From positions 9,548,001 through 9,612,000 of the forward strand of contig CM033124.1 in NCBI GenBank assembly GCA_019321725.1: a DNA stretch of 64,000 bases, in the 5' to 3' direction. The notes below the pieces were generated by a model, which saw nothing but the letters and a program-made list of their open reading frames with translations, ran no database searches and was not told the origin of the DNA. A program made the position numbers and the translations under genes. This DNA is from Paulownia fortunei. Its lineage: Eukaryota; Streptophyta; Magnoliopsida; Lamiales; Paulowniaceae. Numbering within the stretch: position 1 is the first letter of the stretch; each line of letters starts with the position of its first letter. Below, piece by piece: positions 25,023-36,127 of the stretch.

Positions 25023-26400
25023 ATGGCTGAAAATGAAAATGTCCAGGATGAAAATGAGAATCAACAGGTACGTACCATGTATTATTACTTGCAACCTTCT
25101 CGAAATTCTTCTCCTTCTTGTTTCATTTTTTTTTCTGAATGCAAATAACTTTCTATTCAAGTCAGGTATGATCTCTTTGCTTCCTAATTTCTATAGTTGA
25201 GACTCTGAAAGCCCTTACTTGTATTTAAAAGAATTTAATGAAATATGTGCCACTTTTGATGATCAAACTTGCGCAAATAAGATTGTTAGGCTCAAATTAT
25301 TTTCTTTTTTTTTAAAAGATACAACAAAAAATTGGCTTAATTCTTTGAAACCTAGGTCAATTGACATTTGACAAGAAATGCAAGTTGAATTTTTGAAAAA
25401 ATTATATTTAACTCATAAAACTAATGCTTTGAAAAGACAAATTCAAAATTTTTCTCAAAATTCTAATGAAGCTTTCTTTCAATATTGAGAAAAATTTAAA
25501 GATTTGTTGAATTTATGCCCACATCATGGTTTTGAAAAATGACACTTAGTTTCTTTTATGAAGGTTTAACTTTTGAAACAAAACAATTTGTTAAAACAAT
25601 GTGTAATGGTGAGTTTCTTGATAAAGAACCTGATGAAACCCTAAAATATCTAGATCATTTGGCAGAAAACTCTCAATCATGGCATAATATTAATTCTTCC
25701 GAAGGTTCTATTAGATTTAACTTGCTAATAGTAATAAAGGAAAATATTATATTAGCCAAAAAGATGATCTAAATGCTAGGCTTGCTAGTTTAACAAGAAG
25801 TTTGTAGTAATTGTGAACTTTTGGGGCACTCCACCAATGAATATCCAAACATTTCAGTACAAGCAAATTTCATGAACACATTCAAAAAATCTTTCCATTC
25901 TTCATATTCTGAAACTTACAATCCACAATGGAGAAATCATCCCAATTTCAGTTGGCGAGATGATAATCGTGCCCAACCGCTGCATTCACAAAAAATACCA
26001 AATTTTCATTCTCATCCAACTCCACATACAAAGTCCCTTAAGAAGACTTTGCAAGCATTTATGCATGGACAAATAAACATCAATAATCAGATTTCACAAA
26101 CTATCAATGAGATCAGAAACATACTTTCAACACTGACAGCTTCTTTGCGTACTCATGAAAAAGATAAATTTTCTATTTAACCTCAACCTAATCTTTCCAC
26201 TTAGTGTCATGTTTCTTCTTCAGGTAAAAATGCAGTCAAGGAGGCTAATTCAGTTACAACTATTCGGAATGAAAAAGTTATTAACAAGACTATTCATCTT
26301 AAGGAGAAAATTTCTAATCCACCTCCAAAAATAAAGAATGGAAATAGTCTTGATGATGACGGTAAGCTTGAAGAAGGTAAGTATGAAAATAATTGAAAAG
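25023..26400 (+). pseudogene. Element B gag, broken
   Basis: A start ATG at 25023 opens MAENENVQDENENQQ; after stops and shifts the Retrotrans_gag core is readable: [48 protein letters not shown], then FYEGLTFETKQFV at 25550-25590 and EPDETLKYLDHLAENSQSW. Near 25800-25850 a zinc knuckle CSNCELLGHSTNEY has lost its last Cys to Tyr. The C-terminal low-complexity part runs to about 26400. At least six in-frame stops or shifts are visible. Confidence 0.78.
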
Positions 26401-26435
26401 AAAAATATTTACCTTCAGCACCCTTTCCTCAAATA

Positions 26436-27316
26436 TTGCAATCAACTCAGAAATTGAACTCAAATGTTGAATTTTTTGAAATTTTTAAACAAGTGAAGAT
26501 TAATATTCTATTGTTGGATACAATCAAGCAAATTCCACCTTATGCTAAATTTTTGAAAGATTTGTGTACAATCAAAAGAAAATATCATGTACAAAAGAAG
26601 GCATTTTTAACTGAAAGTGTTAATTCAATCATTCAACAATTCACTCCACCCAAGTACAAAGATCCAGTTTGTCAAACCATTTCATGGATCATAGGAAACA
26701 CTAAAATAGAGCGTGTTTTGCTTAATCTTGGTGCTAGTGTAAATCTTCTATCTTTCTTAGTTTATGAACAGTTAGGTTTGGAAGAACTTAAAATAACTTC
26801 TGTTGTACTCCAACTAGCTGATCGTCGATTAAAGTTCCAAAGGGAATAATAAAAGATGTGTTGGTATAAATTGATAAGTTTTACTTTCCAGTTGATTTCA
26901 TTGTTTTGGACACAGAGCCTGTTGCACAAACACATACACAAATTCTTATCATTTTGGGTCATCCTTTTCTTACAACTTCAAATGCTTTAATCAATTGTAG
27001 GAATGGTATTTTGAAGTAATTATTTGAAAATATGACTTTGGAACTAAATGTGTTTAATGTTTGTAAGCAACCTACAGAAGATGTCGAAGTACATGAAGTG
27101 GATTCAACTGAGGAAGTTGTTCATAAATACTTTACTACCACTAACTTTTCAGATTCTTTGGAGACTTGTTTCGAAAGTGAAAGTATTTGTAAAAAGGCAC
27201 ACACTAATTCTATCTCTGAATTTTTGCAGATATAAGAAAAATATTTTTGGGAGCCAAGGTTCGAAAAACTTTCATCATCAATAGTAAAATTTATTCCATC
27301 AAGTATTAAAGCTCTC
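26436..27316 (+). pseudogene. Element B protease and linker
   Basis: The protease region 26436-26849 contains LLNLGASVNLLS, where the catalytic Asp of DLGAS is Asn, followed by YEQLGLEELKI and LADRRLK. After a frameshift it continues with IDKFYFPVDFIVLDTEPVA and GHPFLTTSNALINC (about 26870-27000). The linker 27032-27235 carries LELNVFNVCKQP as in element A. The missing catalytic Asp and several stops make it inactive. Confidence 0.76.
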
Positions 27317-28927
27317 GTGGTTGATTTGAAACCTTTGCCAGTTAATTTGAAATACTTTTTCTTGGGTGAGAATGAGACTTTTTCAGTAATAATTTCTTTC
27401 AAACTTGATGCATCTCAAGAAGGTAAGTTGATCGAAACTCTGAAAATGCATAAGAATGCTTTAAGATGGACCATTGCTGATATTAAAGTTATTAATCCTT
27501 TTATTTGTACACATAACATCTATCTAGAGGAAAATGCTAAATCTTTTAGAGAAATGCAACGAAGGCTAAATCCTAATATGAAAGAAGTAGAGAGAAATGA
27601 AGTCATTAAACTCTTAGAGAATGCAATAATTTATCCTATTTCTGATAGCAAATGGGTAAGTCCTACTTAAGTTGTATCTAAGAAATTTAGAGTTACTGTA
27701 GTCAACAATGAGAATGATGAATTAATTCCAACCAGAACTGTTACCGGTTGGCGAATGTGCATTGACTATAGGAAACTCAACTCAGTTACTAGAAAAGATC
27801 ACATTTTAGAAAGAGTTGCGAGACACAAATTTTTTTGCTTTTTAGGTGGATATTCTGGGTATAATCAAATTGCAATTGCACTTGAAAATCAAGAGAAAAC
27901 AACTTTTACATGTTCTTTTGATACTTTTGCATATCGAATGATGTCTTTTGGATTATGTAATGCACCATCTATATTCCAACGATGCATGCTTAGTATTTTT
28001 AATGACATAGTTGAACATTTTCTTGAAGTCTTCATGGATGATTTTTCTATTTTTGGTAATTTATTTGATAAATACTTATCTAATTTAGAAAAAGTTTTGA
28101 TCAGGTATGAAGAAAAGAATCTTGTACTCCATTGGAAAAAATGTCATTTTATTGTAACAACTGGTATTGTTTTTGAACACATTATTTCATCAGAAGTATT
28201 AAGGTTGACAAATCTAAAATTGAGTTTGCCAATACCAAAAACTGTGAAGGAGGTTAGATCATTTTTAGGACTTGCTGATTTTTATAGAAGATTTATCAAA
28301 AATTTTAGTATAATATCTAAACCTTTATGTAGTCTTCTAACAAAAAACACTATTTTTGAATAGACTGAAAACTGTGAAAATACTTTTGTGAAGCTTAAAA
28401 GCATGCTTTTATCTGTTCCAATCATTCAGCCTCCATATTGGACTTTACCTTTTGAAATAATGTGTGATACTAGTGATTATGTTGTTGAAGCTGTCTTGGG
28501 ACAAAGAAAAGATAAGAAACTATATGTTATTTACTATACAAGTAAAACTTTAAATGGTGCTCAATTGAATTATATGACAACTGAAAAAGAATTACTTATT
28601 GTAGTTTTTGCATTGGATAAATTTTGATCTTATCTTGTTGGCTCACCAGTTGTTGTTTTCAGTGATCATGCTGCTTTGAAATATCTTTTGTCAAAAAAAA
28701 ATGCTAAGCCAAGACTGATTAGGTGGATTATCTTATTCCAGGAATTTAATGTTATTATTCGAGATAAAAATGGAGTAAAGAATGTAGTGGCTAATCATTT
28801 ATCGAGACTTGTTTATGATGACTCGTTTCAAACCACACCTATTAATGACATTTTCCCTAATGAACAACTATTTAATGTTTTTATTTTATCTTGGTTTGCT
28901 GACATTGTTAATTTTCTAGTGATATGA
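27317..28927 (+). pseudogene. Element B reverse transcriptase and RNase H
   Basis: Three long frames (27317-27670, 27755-28363, 28388-28627, then 28676-28927) cover the region with few breaks. Landmarks: LETLKMHKNALRW-type pre-RT segment, EVIKLLENAIIYPISDSKWV, RMCIDYRKLN, FCFLGGYSGYNQI, FGLCNAPSIFQRCM, catalytic VFMDDFSIFG near 28031, EVRSFLGLADFYRRFI, and RNase H with MCDTSDYVVEAVLGQ and YYTSKTLNGAQLNY. Stops lie at the joins (TAA after WVSPT, TAG after TIFE, TGA after ALDKF). This is the best preserved coding part of B. Confidence 0.85.
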
Positions 28928-28929
28928 AA

Positions 28930-30419
28930 AATGACATCGCTTTGGAACTCTCAAGACAAAAAGAAATTTTTGACTGAGATTAAAAACTTTTATTGGAATG
29001 ATCCATACCTATTCAAATAGTATCTGGATCAAATTTTTTGAAGATGTGTACCTGACAATGAGATAGATAATATTGTCAAATTTTGTTATTTAAAAGCATG
29101 TAGTGGTCATTTTTTTCTAAAAAAACTATTGCAAAAATCTTACAATGTGGATTTTATTGACCAACTCTTTTCAAAGACATTTACTCTTTCTTCAAAAGTT
29201 GTGAAAATTATCAAAAGTTAGGGTCTCTTTCAAAGAGAAATACGATACCCCTACACCCTATCCTAGTGATTGAAATCTTTGACTATTGGGGAATTGATTT
29301 TATGGGGTCATTTCCATTATCATTTGGTTTTCTTTACATATTGGTTGCTATAGATTATGTTTCAAAATGGATCGAGGCAATTCCTTATCGAAACAATGAT
29401 CACAAAATAGTGATAAATTTTTTGAAAGAAAATACATTTACTCTTTCTTCAAAAGTTAGGGTCTCTTTCAAAGAGAAATATGATACCCCCACACCATATC
29501 CTAGTAATTGAAATCTTTGATTGTTGGGGTGTTGATTTTATAGGGTCATTTCCATTATCATTTGGTTTTTTTTACATATTGGTTGCCATAGATTATGTTT
29601 CAAAATGGATTGTGGCAATTCCTTATCGAAACAATGATCACAAAATAGTGATAAATTTTTTAAAAGAAAATATTTTAAGTCCATTTGGAATTCCTACATC
29701 TAGGATCAGTAATGGGGGAAAATATTTTTGTAACAAAGTTTTTGGAACTTTAATGAGGAAATATAGAATCATACATAAAGTTGCAACCCCTTATCACCCT
29801 CAAACAAATGGGCAAGTTGAACTTGCAAATAGAAAGATAAAACAAATTTTGGAGAAAACAGTTAACCCAAACCGTAAAGATTGGTCTCTTAGAGTTACCG
29901 ATACACTTTGGGCATATAGAACTGCTTTCAAAACATCATTAGTCATGTCTCCTTATAGGATAGTTTATGGAAAACCTTGTCATTTACCTATTGAACTTGA
30001 ACATAAAGGTTATTGAGCAATCAAAATGTTTAACTTCAACCTTGATGAAGTTTCAAAATTGCGCAAATTACAAATCAATGAACTTTAAGAACTGAGAAAT
30101 GATGCATATGAGAATTCTAAAATTTATAAAGCAAGAATCAAAGATTTTCATGATAATAAAATTTTAAGAAAAATATTTGAGGTTGGTTAAAAAGTTTTGC
30201 TTTATAATTCTCGATTGCATTTATTTTCTGAAAAATTAAGATCAAGGTAGAGTGGTCCTTTTGTTGTAAAAAAAGTATATCCTTATGGGGCGATTGACAT
30301 TGAAAATCCTAGAAATGGTAGCATATTTAAAGTAAATGGACAAATAGTTAAACCATTTCTAGAAAATCAATTTTCACGAGAGGAAATTCTTTTTCTTTCT
30401 AACCCTTGTTATGATTAGT
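28930..30419 (+). pseudogene. Element B integrase with internal tandem duplication
   Basis: The zinc-binding region (RCVPDNEIDNIVKFCYLKACSGHFF) is at about 29040-29120. The start of the catalytic core appears twice ([18 protein letters not shown] near 29280 and [18 protein letters not shown] near 29518) because of a tandem duplication. The single remaining part has [10 protein letters not shown] near 29705, where the usual SDGG Asp is Asn (AAT at 29711-29713), then [16 protein letters not shown] and [14 protein letters not shown], and a C-terminal domain with stops ending near 30419. It is inactive by the Asp loss and the breaks. Confidence 0.82.
29178..29673 (+). repeat. Tandem duplication inside element B integrase
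   Basis: Unit 1 (29178-29433, 256 bases) and unit 2 (29434 to about 29673) both start ACATTTACTCTTTCTTCAAA and run through the first catalytic Asp of integrase. Unit 2 lacks about 15 bases present near the start of unit 1. The copies differ at scattered sites, so the duplication is not an assembly repeat of identical sequence. Confidence 0.88.
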
Positions 30420-30804
30420 GTTGTATATACTTATTTTCTCTGACTTTATTTGTTTTGAAAGTTTTTTTTTCTTTTTTATTTTTTTTTCTTTTCCCGGTCA
30501 AGTGGCGGATAATGATACTCCATGACTATTAAAGTCGGACTTGTTAGTTTCCCAAACAATTGAAATCTTTGTACAAATTTTCTCTACTTTTCTCATTCTC
30601 TTTTTTTGTTCTTTTCAAAATGGGTGACATTTTTCTAACTCTCAAGAAGCGATTTCCTTTTCTTCCTAAAATGTAATTTTGAAAATTTATAAAATCAAGA
30701 TTGAAAGATTGATGATGCTTATGCACAAGGGTATCTCGGAGGACATATGATAGATAATTGAAGCAAAGGTAAGAGCAGGTGAGTTTTTACATGAGTTTCC
30801 AAAT
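30420..30804 (+). other. Element B post-integrase spacer
   Basis: A T-rich untranslated stretch with long TTTTTCTTTT runs (30455-30500, 30600-30615) between integrase and the next frame. Such T-rich spacers after pol are common in Athila-type elements. From about 30765 the frame of the following ORF is already open upstream of its first Met. Confidence 0.55.
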
Positions 30805-31176
30805 TTGCTTACTAGATACATACCTGGTTTTGGTAAAAGCATATATTCAAAAAAACGAGGGGTGAAAAAAATGAAAGTTTATCATAATTGTGCTAGATGG
30901 ACCTACAATAAAAAGTATCGTTCTTTAGGAATGGTTTCTAAAAATCGAGAAGATAAAGTTAAATTCATTGTGGATAGACTAAGTAAGGTGCTTTTAGATT
31001 ACATTATATTGACTCTTGAGACACATTCATGTGAATTGGTACAACGTGTAATTCTTGATTTATGGGATCATTTTCGAAATGAATATGAGCTTTACAGTCT
31101 TGGGAATCTGACATTAAAAGATCATATTTGTCAGTTTATAAGAAAATTGGATGAGAAGCATATTCTCGACCCATAG
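30805..31176 (+). CDS. Unrecognised 123-codon ORF in element B, downstream of integrase
   Basis: An intact frame from Met 30805 to TAG 31174-31176, open upstream to about 30765. The product is basic at its start (KKRGVKKMKVYHNC) and more hydrophobic and charged later (KVLLDYIILTLETHSCELVQ, then LDLWDHFRNEYELYSLGNL). I see no membrane segment, signal peptide or metal-binding cluster. Past the TAG the frame continues for about 20 further codons, so the original protein may have been longer. It resembles neither gag, pol nor an obvious envelope-like protein. Element A has no counterpart, because there integrase joins the LOG-like fragment directly. It may be element-specific or a second captured host fragment. 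I could not identify it. Confidence 0.45.
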   Translation: MLTRYIPGFGKSIYSKKRGVKKMKVYHNCARWTYNKKYRSLGMVSKNREDKVKFIVDRLSKVLLDYIILTLETHSCELVQRVILDLWDHFRNEYELYSLGNLTLKDHICQFIRKLDEKHILDP

Positions 31177-31244
31177 AGGGCGTTTAAGCCATTACTGGAT
31201 GTAAAATCAGAGGAAGATGTGATCCACAATCACAACTACATGTA

Positions 31245-31642
31245 AATTCACATGTATGACCATTGGAGATGAGTTAAAAATGTCACATATTTAGGATAGA
31301 ATGCTAACATATTAAATAATGCGGATGCATTCATCATTCTACACTGGAGGAATTATTCCAGATTGTCTCTTGGGCACAACTCAACATTTACCAAAAACCT
31401 ATAGGTATCCTTAATATTAATGGTTTTTATATTGGTTTGCTATCTTTGTAGATCATGCTGTAAAAAAAGATTTTATTTTACCATCTGCGAGAAGAATCCT
31501 TATTTCTGCTCCAATACCTGACCAACTGATTGATCAACTTCTAGCATATGTGCCAGAACTTGATCCAGCCTTGGCCAATATGGATTGGTCCAACAGGAAC
31601 AATGGTCGAAAATGCAAATTATATTTGACTCTCAGTCTGTGA
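31245..31642 (+). pseudogene. Captured LOG/lysine-decarboxylase-like fragment in element B
   Basis: This is the plus-strand homologue of 4780-5233. Readable in shifting frames: MTIGDELKMS (about 31250), DAFIIL (31327-31345), [20 protein letters not shown] and [15 protein letters not shown] (31350-31455), DHAVKKDFILPSARRILIS and APIPDQLIDQLLAYVPE (31455-31565), ending LTLSL and TGA at 31640-31642. TLEELF...WAQLNI...KPIG...LN.NGFY is the LOG-family core after PGGxGT. Here the PGGxG codons are deleted between FIIL and TLEE, causing a frameshift. A TAG at 31292-31294 occupies the same site as the TAG in element A. The fragment cannot make an active enzyme. Confidence 0.8.
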
Positions 31643-33344
31643 TACTTATTGTTAATGGTGTTATTTAATAGTATGTGTTTTTTTTGTTTGTTGTTTCAAC
31701 TTTATTTTTTGTTAACCACCCTTCAGGAGATATCTTTCAAACTCTAGTTTTCTATTTATTTTTTACATTGGGAACAATGTCTCGATTAGGTTGGGGGAGG
31801 GATGGTTGATATCATGACTTGTGTGTTCAATATATATTTTTCTAGTTAAAAAAAATCAAACGTGTTTTCTGATGGGTCCATTGAAATCATGAAAAATGGT
31901 GGCGGAGTAAAGGATAATTGTAACACTCTTGATACACATCCTTATGTTTTGTATAACATGGCAAGTTTGTGAATTTTTTAACAAATGTTTGTGAATTACC
32001 AATTGTTTTTAATTTTTTTGAGTCGCAGAGGTTCTTCCAGCTTCAATGATTAAAATTACATATGAATAATGTGGTTTGATTGATGATGGGTGTTGTTTTG
32101 GACTTTGATGTTGTTATTTGGTTAATATATTTTTGCAATAATTATACTTATTTTTTTTTTTGCACAAATAGTTATGTTATTTAGTGTGAAGATAATCATG
32201 TCAAAATATGAAGTTCTTATGCCCTTGCTTTAATCATCATTTGGATCTTCAACATATAGGGGTTGAGTATTAGAACTTTTACTTTTGGTCTGTCAAGGCG
32301 AACGATCGATAGTGCACCACTAGAAAAATGATTAAGGCATTAGGCTTTATAGCACCATTGCCTAATCAGCTTGTTCTCCATATGATGTTTCAAGAAAACA
32401 TCCCCCTAGTAAACCACTTTGAATCTTTCAATAAATAAATATTTTTTTTGTAACCATATCTTTTTACCTAGCCTAAATACACTATTATCTAACCCTTGTT
32501 CTAAAAAAGATTGGAGTTTAAGAGACATTCAATTGACAGTTTAAACTTACAAAAGAAATTCAGGTTGGAATAGAAAATAAGTGTGGGGGAGTTTCTCTTC
32601 AAAATAATAATAATAATAATATAGAAAGAAAAAAAATTGCAAAATGCTACAAGTTGCAACTGAAAATGAGATGTTGCAAACTGAATAAGAAGGGTCCAAT
32701 TCAATAATAATAGATCCAAGTGTTGAAATTTATGGAATTTGAGAATTCTTCATCGATAAATTATATGTCTCTAATTCCATAAAGTTTTTAGAACCTTTGT
32801 TGCATCTTATCCTTTTATTTTTTAGCTACATCACTACCCTTTGCCCCATTACAACCTTTGTTGAAAATCTTTTGATTTTGTGTGATGCCTTCAGTGTAGT
32901 GGAGATTTGCATCAAATGAAGAACCTATGATGTTTAACTTTTCTATTAGAGAGTGAGTAATGGTTTTTGTAAGGTTTTATGAGAATTTACTTATTTGAAG
33001 CATGCATAGTTTCGTCACTATTGGCATTAACTATCCACACATAAACTTGAGTATGCTTATTGTAGAAATGTATTGACTTTTGAATGACTAAGAATTAAAT
33101 TCAACACTTATTTGATTTTATTTCCATATTACTTTGTTGTTTCATAAGAATAATAGCTGGAAGATTGTTATTATAGGTATTTGTGGGTATCACTGTTGGA
33201 AACCTTCACGAGACTATAACACATCCTCTATAAGTCACCCAGGGGTTTAAAGGTTTGTTGCATATACTAAATGCAATCGTAATTTCCTACGAAAGTAGAT
33301 TAGTTTAGGTTTGTTTTAGGCTTGCTCGAGGATAAACGAGGGTT
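31643..33344 (+). other. Element B 3' non-coding region
   Basis: No credible frame. It aligns with the inverted 3092-4779 of element A, including TCTCGATTAGGTTGGGGG near 31780 and shared phrases through to the polypurine tract. The conservation between two separately inserted members suggests element function, or at least shared ancestry, but not coding. Confidence 0.7.
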
Positions 33345-33359
33345 AAGTATGGGAGAATT
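33345..33359 (+). other. Element B polypurine tract
   Basis: The purine-rich AAGTATGGGAGAAT lies directly before the 3' LTR start TGATAAGTGC, where a plus-strand primer site is expected. Confidence 0.72.
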
Positions 33360-34952
33360 TGATAAGTGCATATTTTGATATATTTTTTGTATCAAATTCT
33401 TTATATTTTTCTTGTTTTATTCTTATTAATATTATTGTTTTATTAATATTTTGTGTTAGGGAATAAATGGAAGTATGTTTCTAGACTTATACAGTGTTTG
33501 TAATTTGAGCATAATTTTCATAATCAAAATCCCTATGGACCTGAAGCCAAGAGATAGAAGTACAACTTTTTTGTTGGAAGTTCAATCCAATTCAGTCTTG
33601 ATTATAGCAGAACATGCATCCAAGTAGTTCTACAAAATAAATCACCAAAATTCGGATCAGAGTTCAGTCCAGTAGTGATTTATTTTACCAATTGGGTTAT
33701 ATCTTTTGAGCCAAAATTTATTTTGGGTTAAAATTTGGATATGTTATATACAAGAGGTAAACAAACAAGTTTGCTAAAAATAAAATGGTGAAAAAATATG
33801 TCAAAATGATACAAATATAGGCTGAAAATTGCTACTATTGTTAAAGGACGATTCTTGGACATGACTCATTAATTTGACCATATCTCCTTCATCCGACTAT
33901 AAAATTTGACAAAAGATATATAAAAATATATAAACACCGAAAAATCTATAATTGTGATTCTTTACACATCTTCAAAATTTGGTTGTATCTAACCGAACAA
34001 TGCAATTCAATTCAGTGGGTGATAAGTTGGTGTAACAACTTACAAACTCTAGGCAACTAGCATACCACTTGGTTAACCCCTCCATTATTTGTTTGGCCTC
34101 TAGCTTACTCCAAGTATTATAAATAGGTCATATATTAATCTTGTAAGAGAGAGGGGGTAGAGAGTTTCTTTAGGCTAAGTTTTCTAGTTTGTATGTTTTC
34201 TAGTATTGTAAGATTTCTAGTAGTAATAGAAATGCATTCTCTAGTTTCTCTTATATTTCTAGTCTTTACTACTTTTATTATGTCTTTCTAAATTTTATTT
34301 TGTTGAGAAAAAAGGATGAACCTCTTGATGGAAGAAGATGAATGGTTATAAGGGTAGAAAATATTTATGTTGTATTATTATTTTTATTTTTAATCTAAAC
34401 CCTACTTGTTTTGTAGTGATTCTTGATTTATGTATCTCTAATGGCACACCAAATAATTGAGTTCATTTATCTTATTGTACGGTTTTACCCCACCAACTGC
34501 TAATGTAAAACCTTAATTTATTGTTGACGAAGGTGTGCATAAATATTTGATCCCATAAATAAATATTGGCGTTAAGAGATAATTTGCAATAATAAGACAA
34601 TATCATGATTACCTTATTGCATGAGTTATTTGATAATATATTTCCATTGGAACCTTCATTATATATGGATTCCAATTGTGGCAATTAATAGAAGTAAAAA
34701 AATAAATAACCATTTCTCTATCCAAAATTCAAGAATTGATCCCTAATCGTCAGTACTTTTATTACTTCATTTCTTCTTTAGTTATAGCATACATTAATTG
34801 TTCATATATTTTGATTCACATAAACTCTATATCTTTTTAGAAATATAAACTTGAATTCTTCAAACAACTTCATGTGGATCGACCTCGAACTCACGAGAAA
34901 TTTATTACTTAATACAACCTGCAATTGGGTTTGCAACCTTAAAGTTGTAGCA
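33360..34952 (+). repeat. Element B 3' LTR (1593 bp)
   Basis: It starts TGATAAGTGCATATTTTG and ends GTTGTAGCA, then AATGG and LINE sequence. It aligns with 23228-24834. Confidence 0.92.
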
Positions 34953-36127
34953 AATGGGTTGACAAAAGAAAAAAAAACACCAAATATTTTCATTCTTTTG
35001 TCAAGAAGAAAAGATACAAGTCAAGAATCCATTCAATTACTCATGGGGGCATCCACATATTTGAACATAAGGATATCAAGAAGTTAGTTGCATCATATTT
35101 TCAATCACTCCTCTCAAATAATGTACCAAACCTTCTTAACACTGAATTGGAATGTATCCAGCCTCTGATACATGATCTGGACAATAAGGCCTTATGCCCA
35201 TCACCTACATTGGAGGAGATTAAAAATGCAGTGTTTGACATGGATCATAATAATGTGGCAGGAACAAATGGATTCTCAGCCTTTTTCTTCCAGTATTGCT
35301 GGAATATTGTTAATATAGATGTTAAAGAAGCTGTAAAGGATATTTTTAGTGGTAACACCATGCCTAGAAGCTGCACTGCTGCATCTCTTGCCTTGATCCC
35401 AAAAATAGAAATCCCCAATACTTGGAATAACTTCAGACCAATCAGCCTATGCAATGTCACCAACAAAATCATCTGTAAAATCCTTAGTAATAGGTTAATA
35501 CATATTCTACTTAATATCATATCTCCCTCTCAAAGTGGCTTTGTAAAAGAGAGATTAATTAGTGACAACATTTTATCGGCTCAAGAACTGATACACACCA
35601 TCAATGCCAAGCACAAATATGATAAGGTAGCCATCAAGCTAGACATGGCTAAGGCATATGATAGAGTTCAATGGATCTTCCTATACAAGGTTTTGAAAAA
35701 TTTGGGGTTCTCTGACTTATGGATTTCTATTGTGCAAAATTGTATTTAACACTGCTGGTTTTATGTCCTTATTAATAGATCTTCCTTGGGATTTTTTAAA
35801 TCTAGTAGAGGGCTCAGATAAGGCGCCTCCTTTCACCATCATTATTCATTATTACTGCAGAATTTTTGTCTAGGGGACTGGATTCACTCTTTTAGAAGCA
35901 CAAGGAAATGAACTATTATAGCAATGAGAGACTGTGAATCTCATATCTTGCCTATGTGGATGATATTCTCATCTTTACTAACCGCAAGAAAAAGGGGCTC
36001 AAGAGGCTTATAAATTTTCTGGAACATTACTGTAAAGCTTCAGAGCAACTCATCAACAACAAGAAGAGCTCATTCATTATCAACAAAAATGCTCCAACCT
36101 TATGGTCCAAAGGATACAATGTATAAC
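34953..36127 (+). pseudogene. LINE ORF2, reverse transcriptase part
   Basis: Right of element B the LINE continues with the L1 segment NTKYFHSFVK. The frame 35147-35749 holds the reverse transcriptase fingers and palm: LIPKIEIPNTWNNFRPISLC, SPSQSGFVKERLISDN and KLDMAKAYDRVQW (first catalytic Asp). A frameshift and stops follow. The catalytic AYVDDILIFTNRKK is readable near 35950-35990 in another frame, then the thumb region to a stop at about 36127. Confidence 0.85.

Larger units (their letters stand above)
23228..34952 (+). mobile_element. Element B: Athila-type Gypsy retrotransposon in LINE ORF2
   Basis: A plus-strand element of 11.7 kb with LTRs 23228-24834 and 33360-34952. It belongs to the same family as element A: LTRs, coding parts and 3' non-coding region all align with A. 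Order: primer site, gag, protease, reverse transcriptase, RNase H, integrase (with an internal tandem duplication), an unrecognised 123-codon frame, a LOG-like gene fragment, non-coding region, polypurine tract. Each gene contains stops. It is younger than A because it lies in the LINE that split A. Confidence 0.92.
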
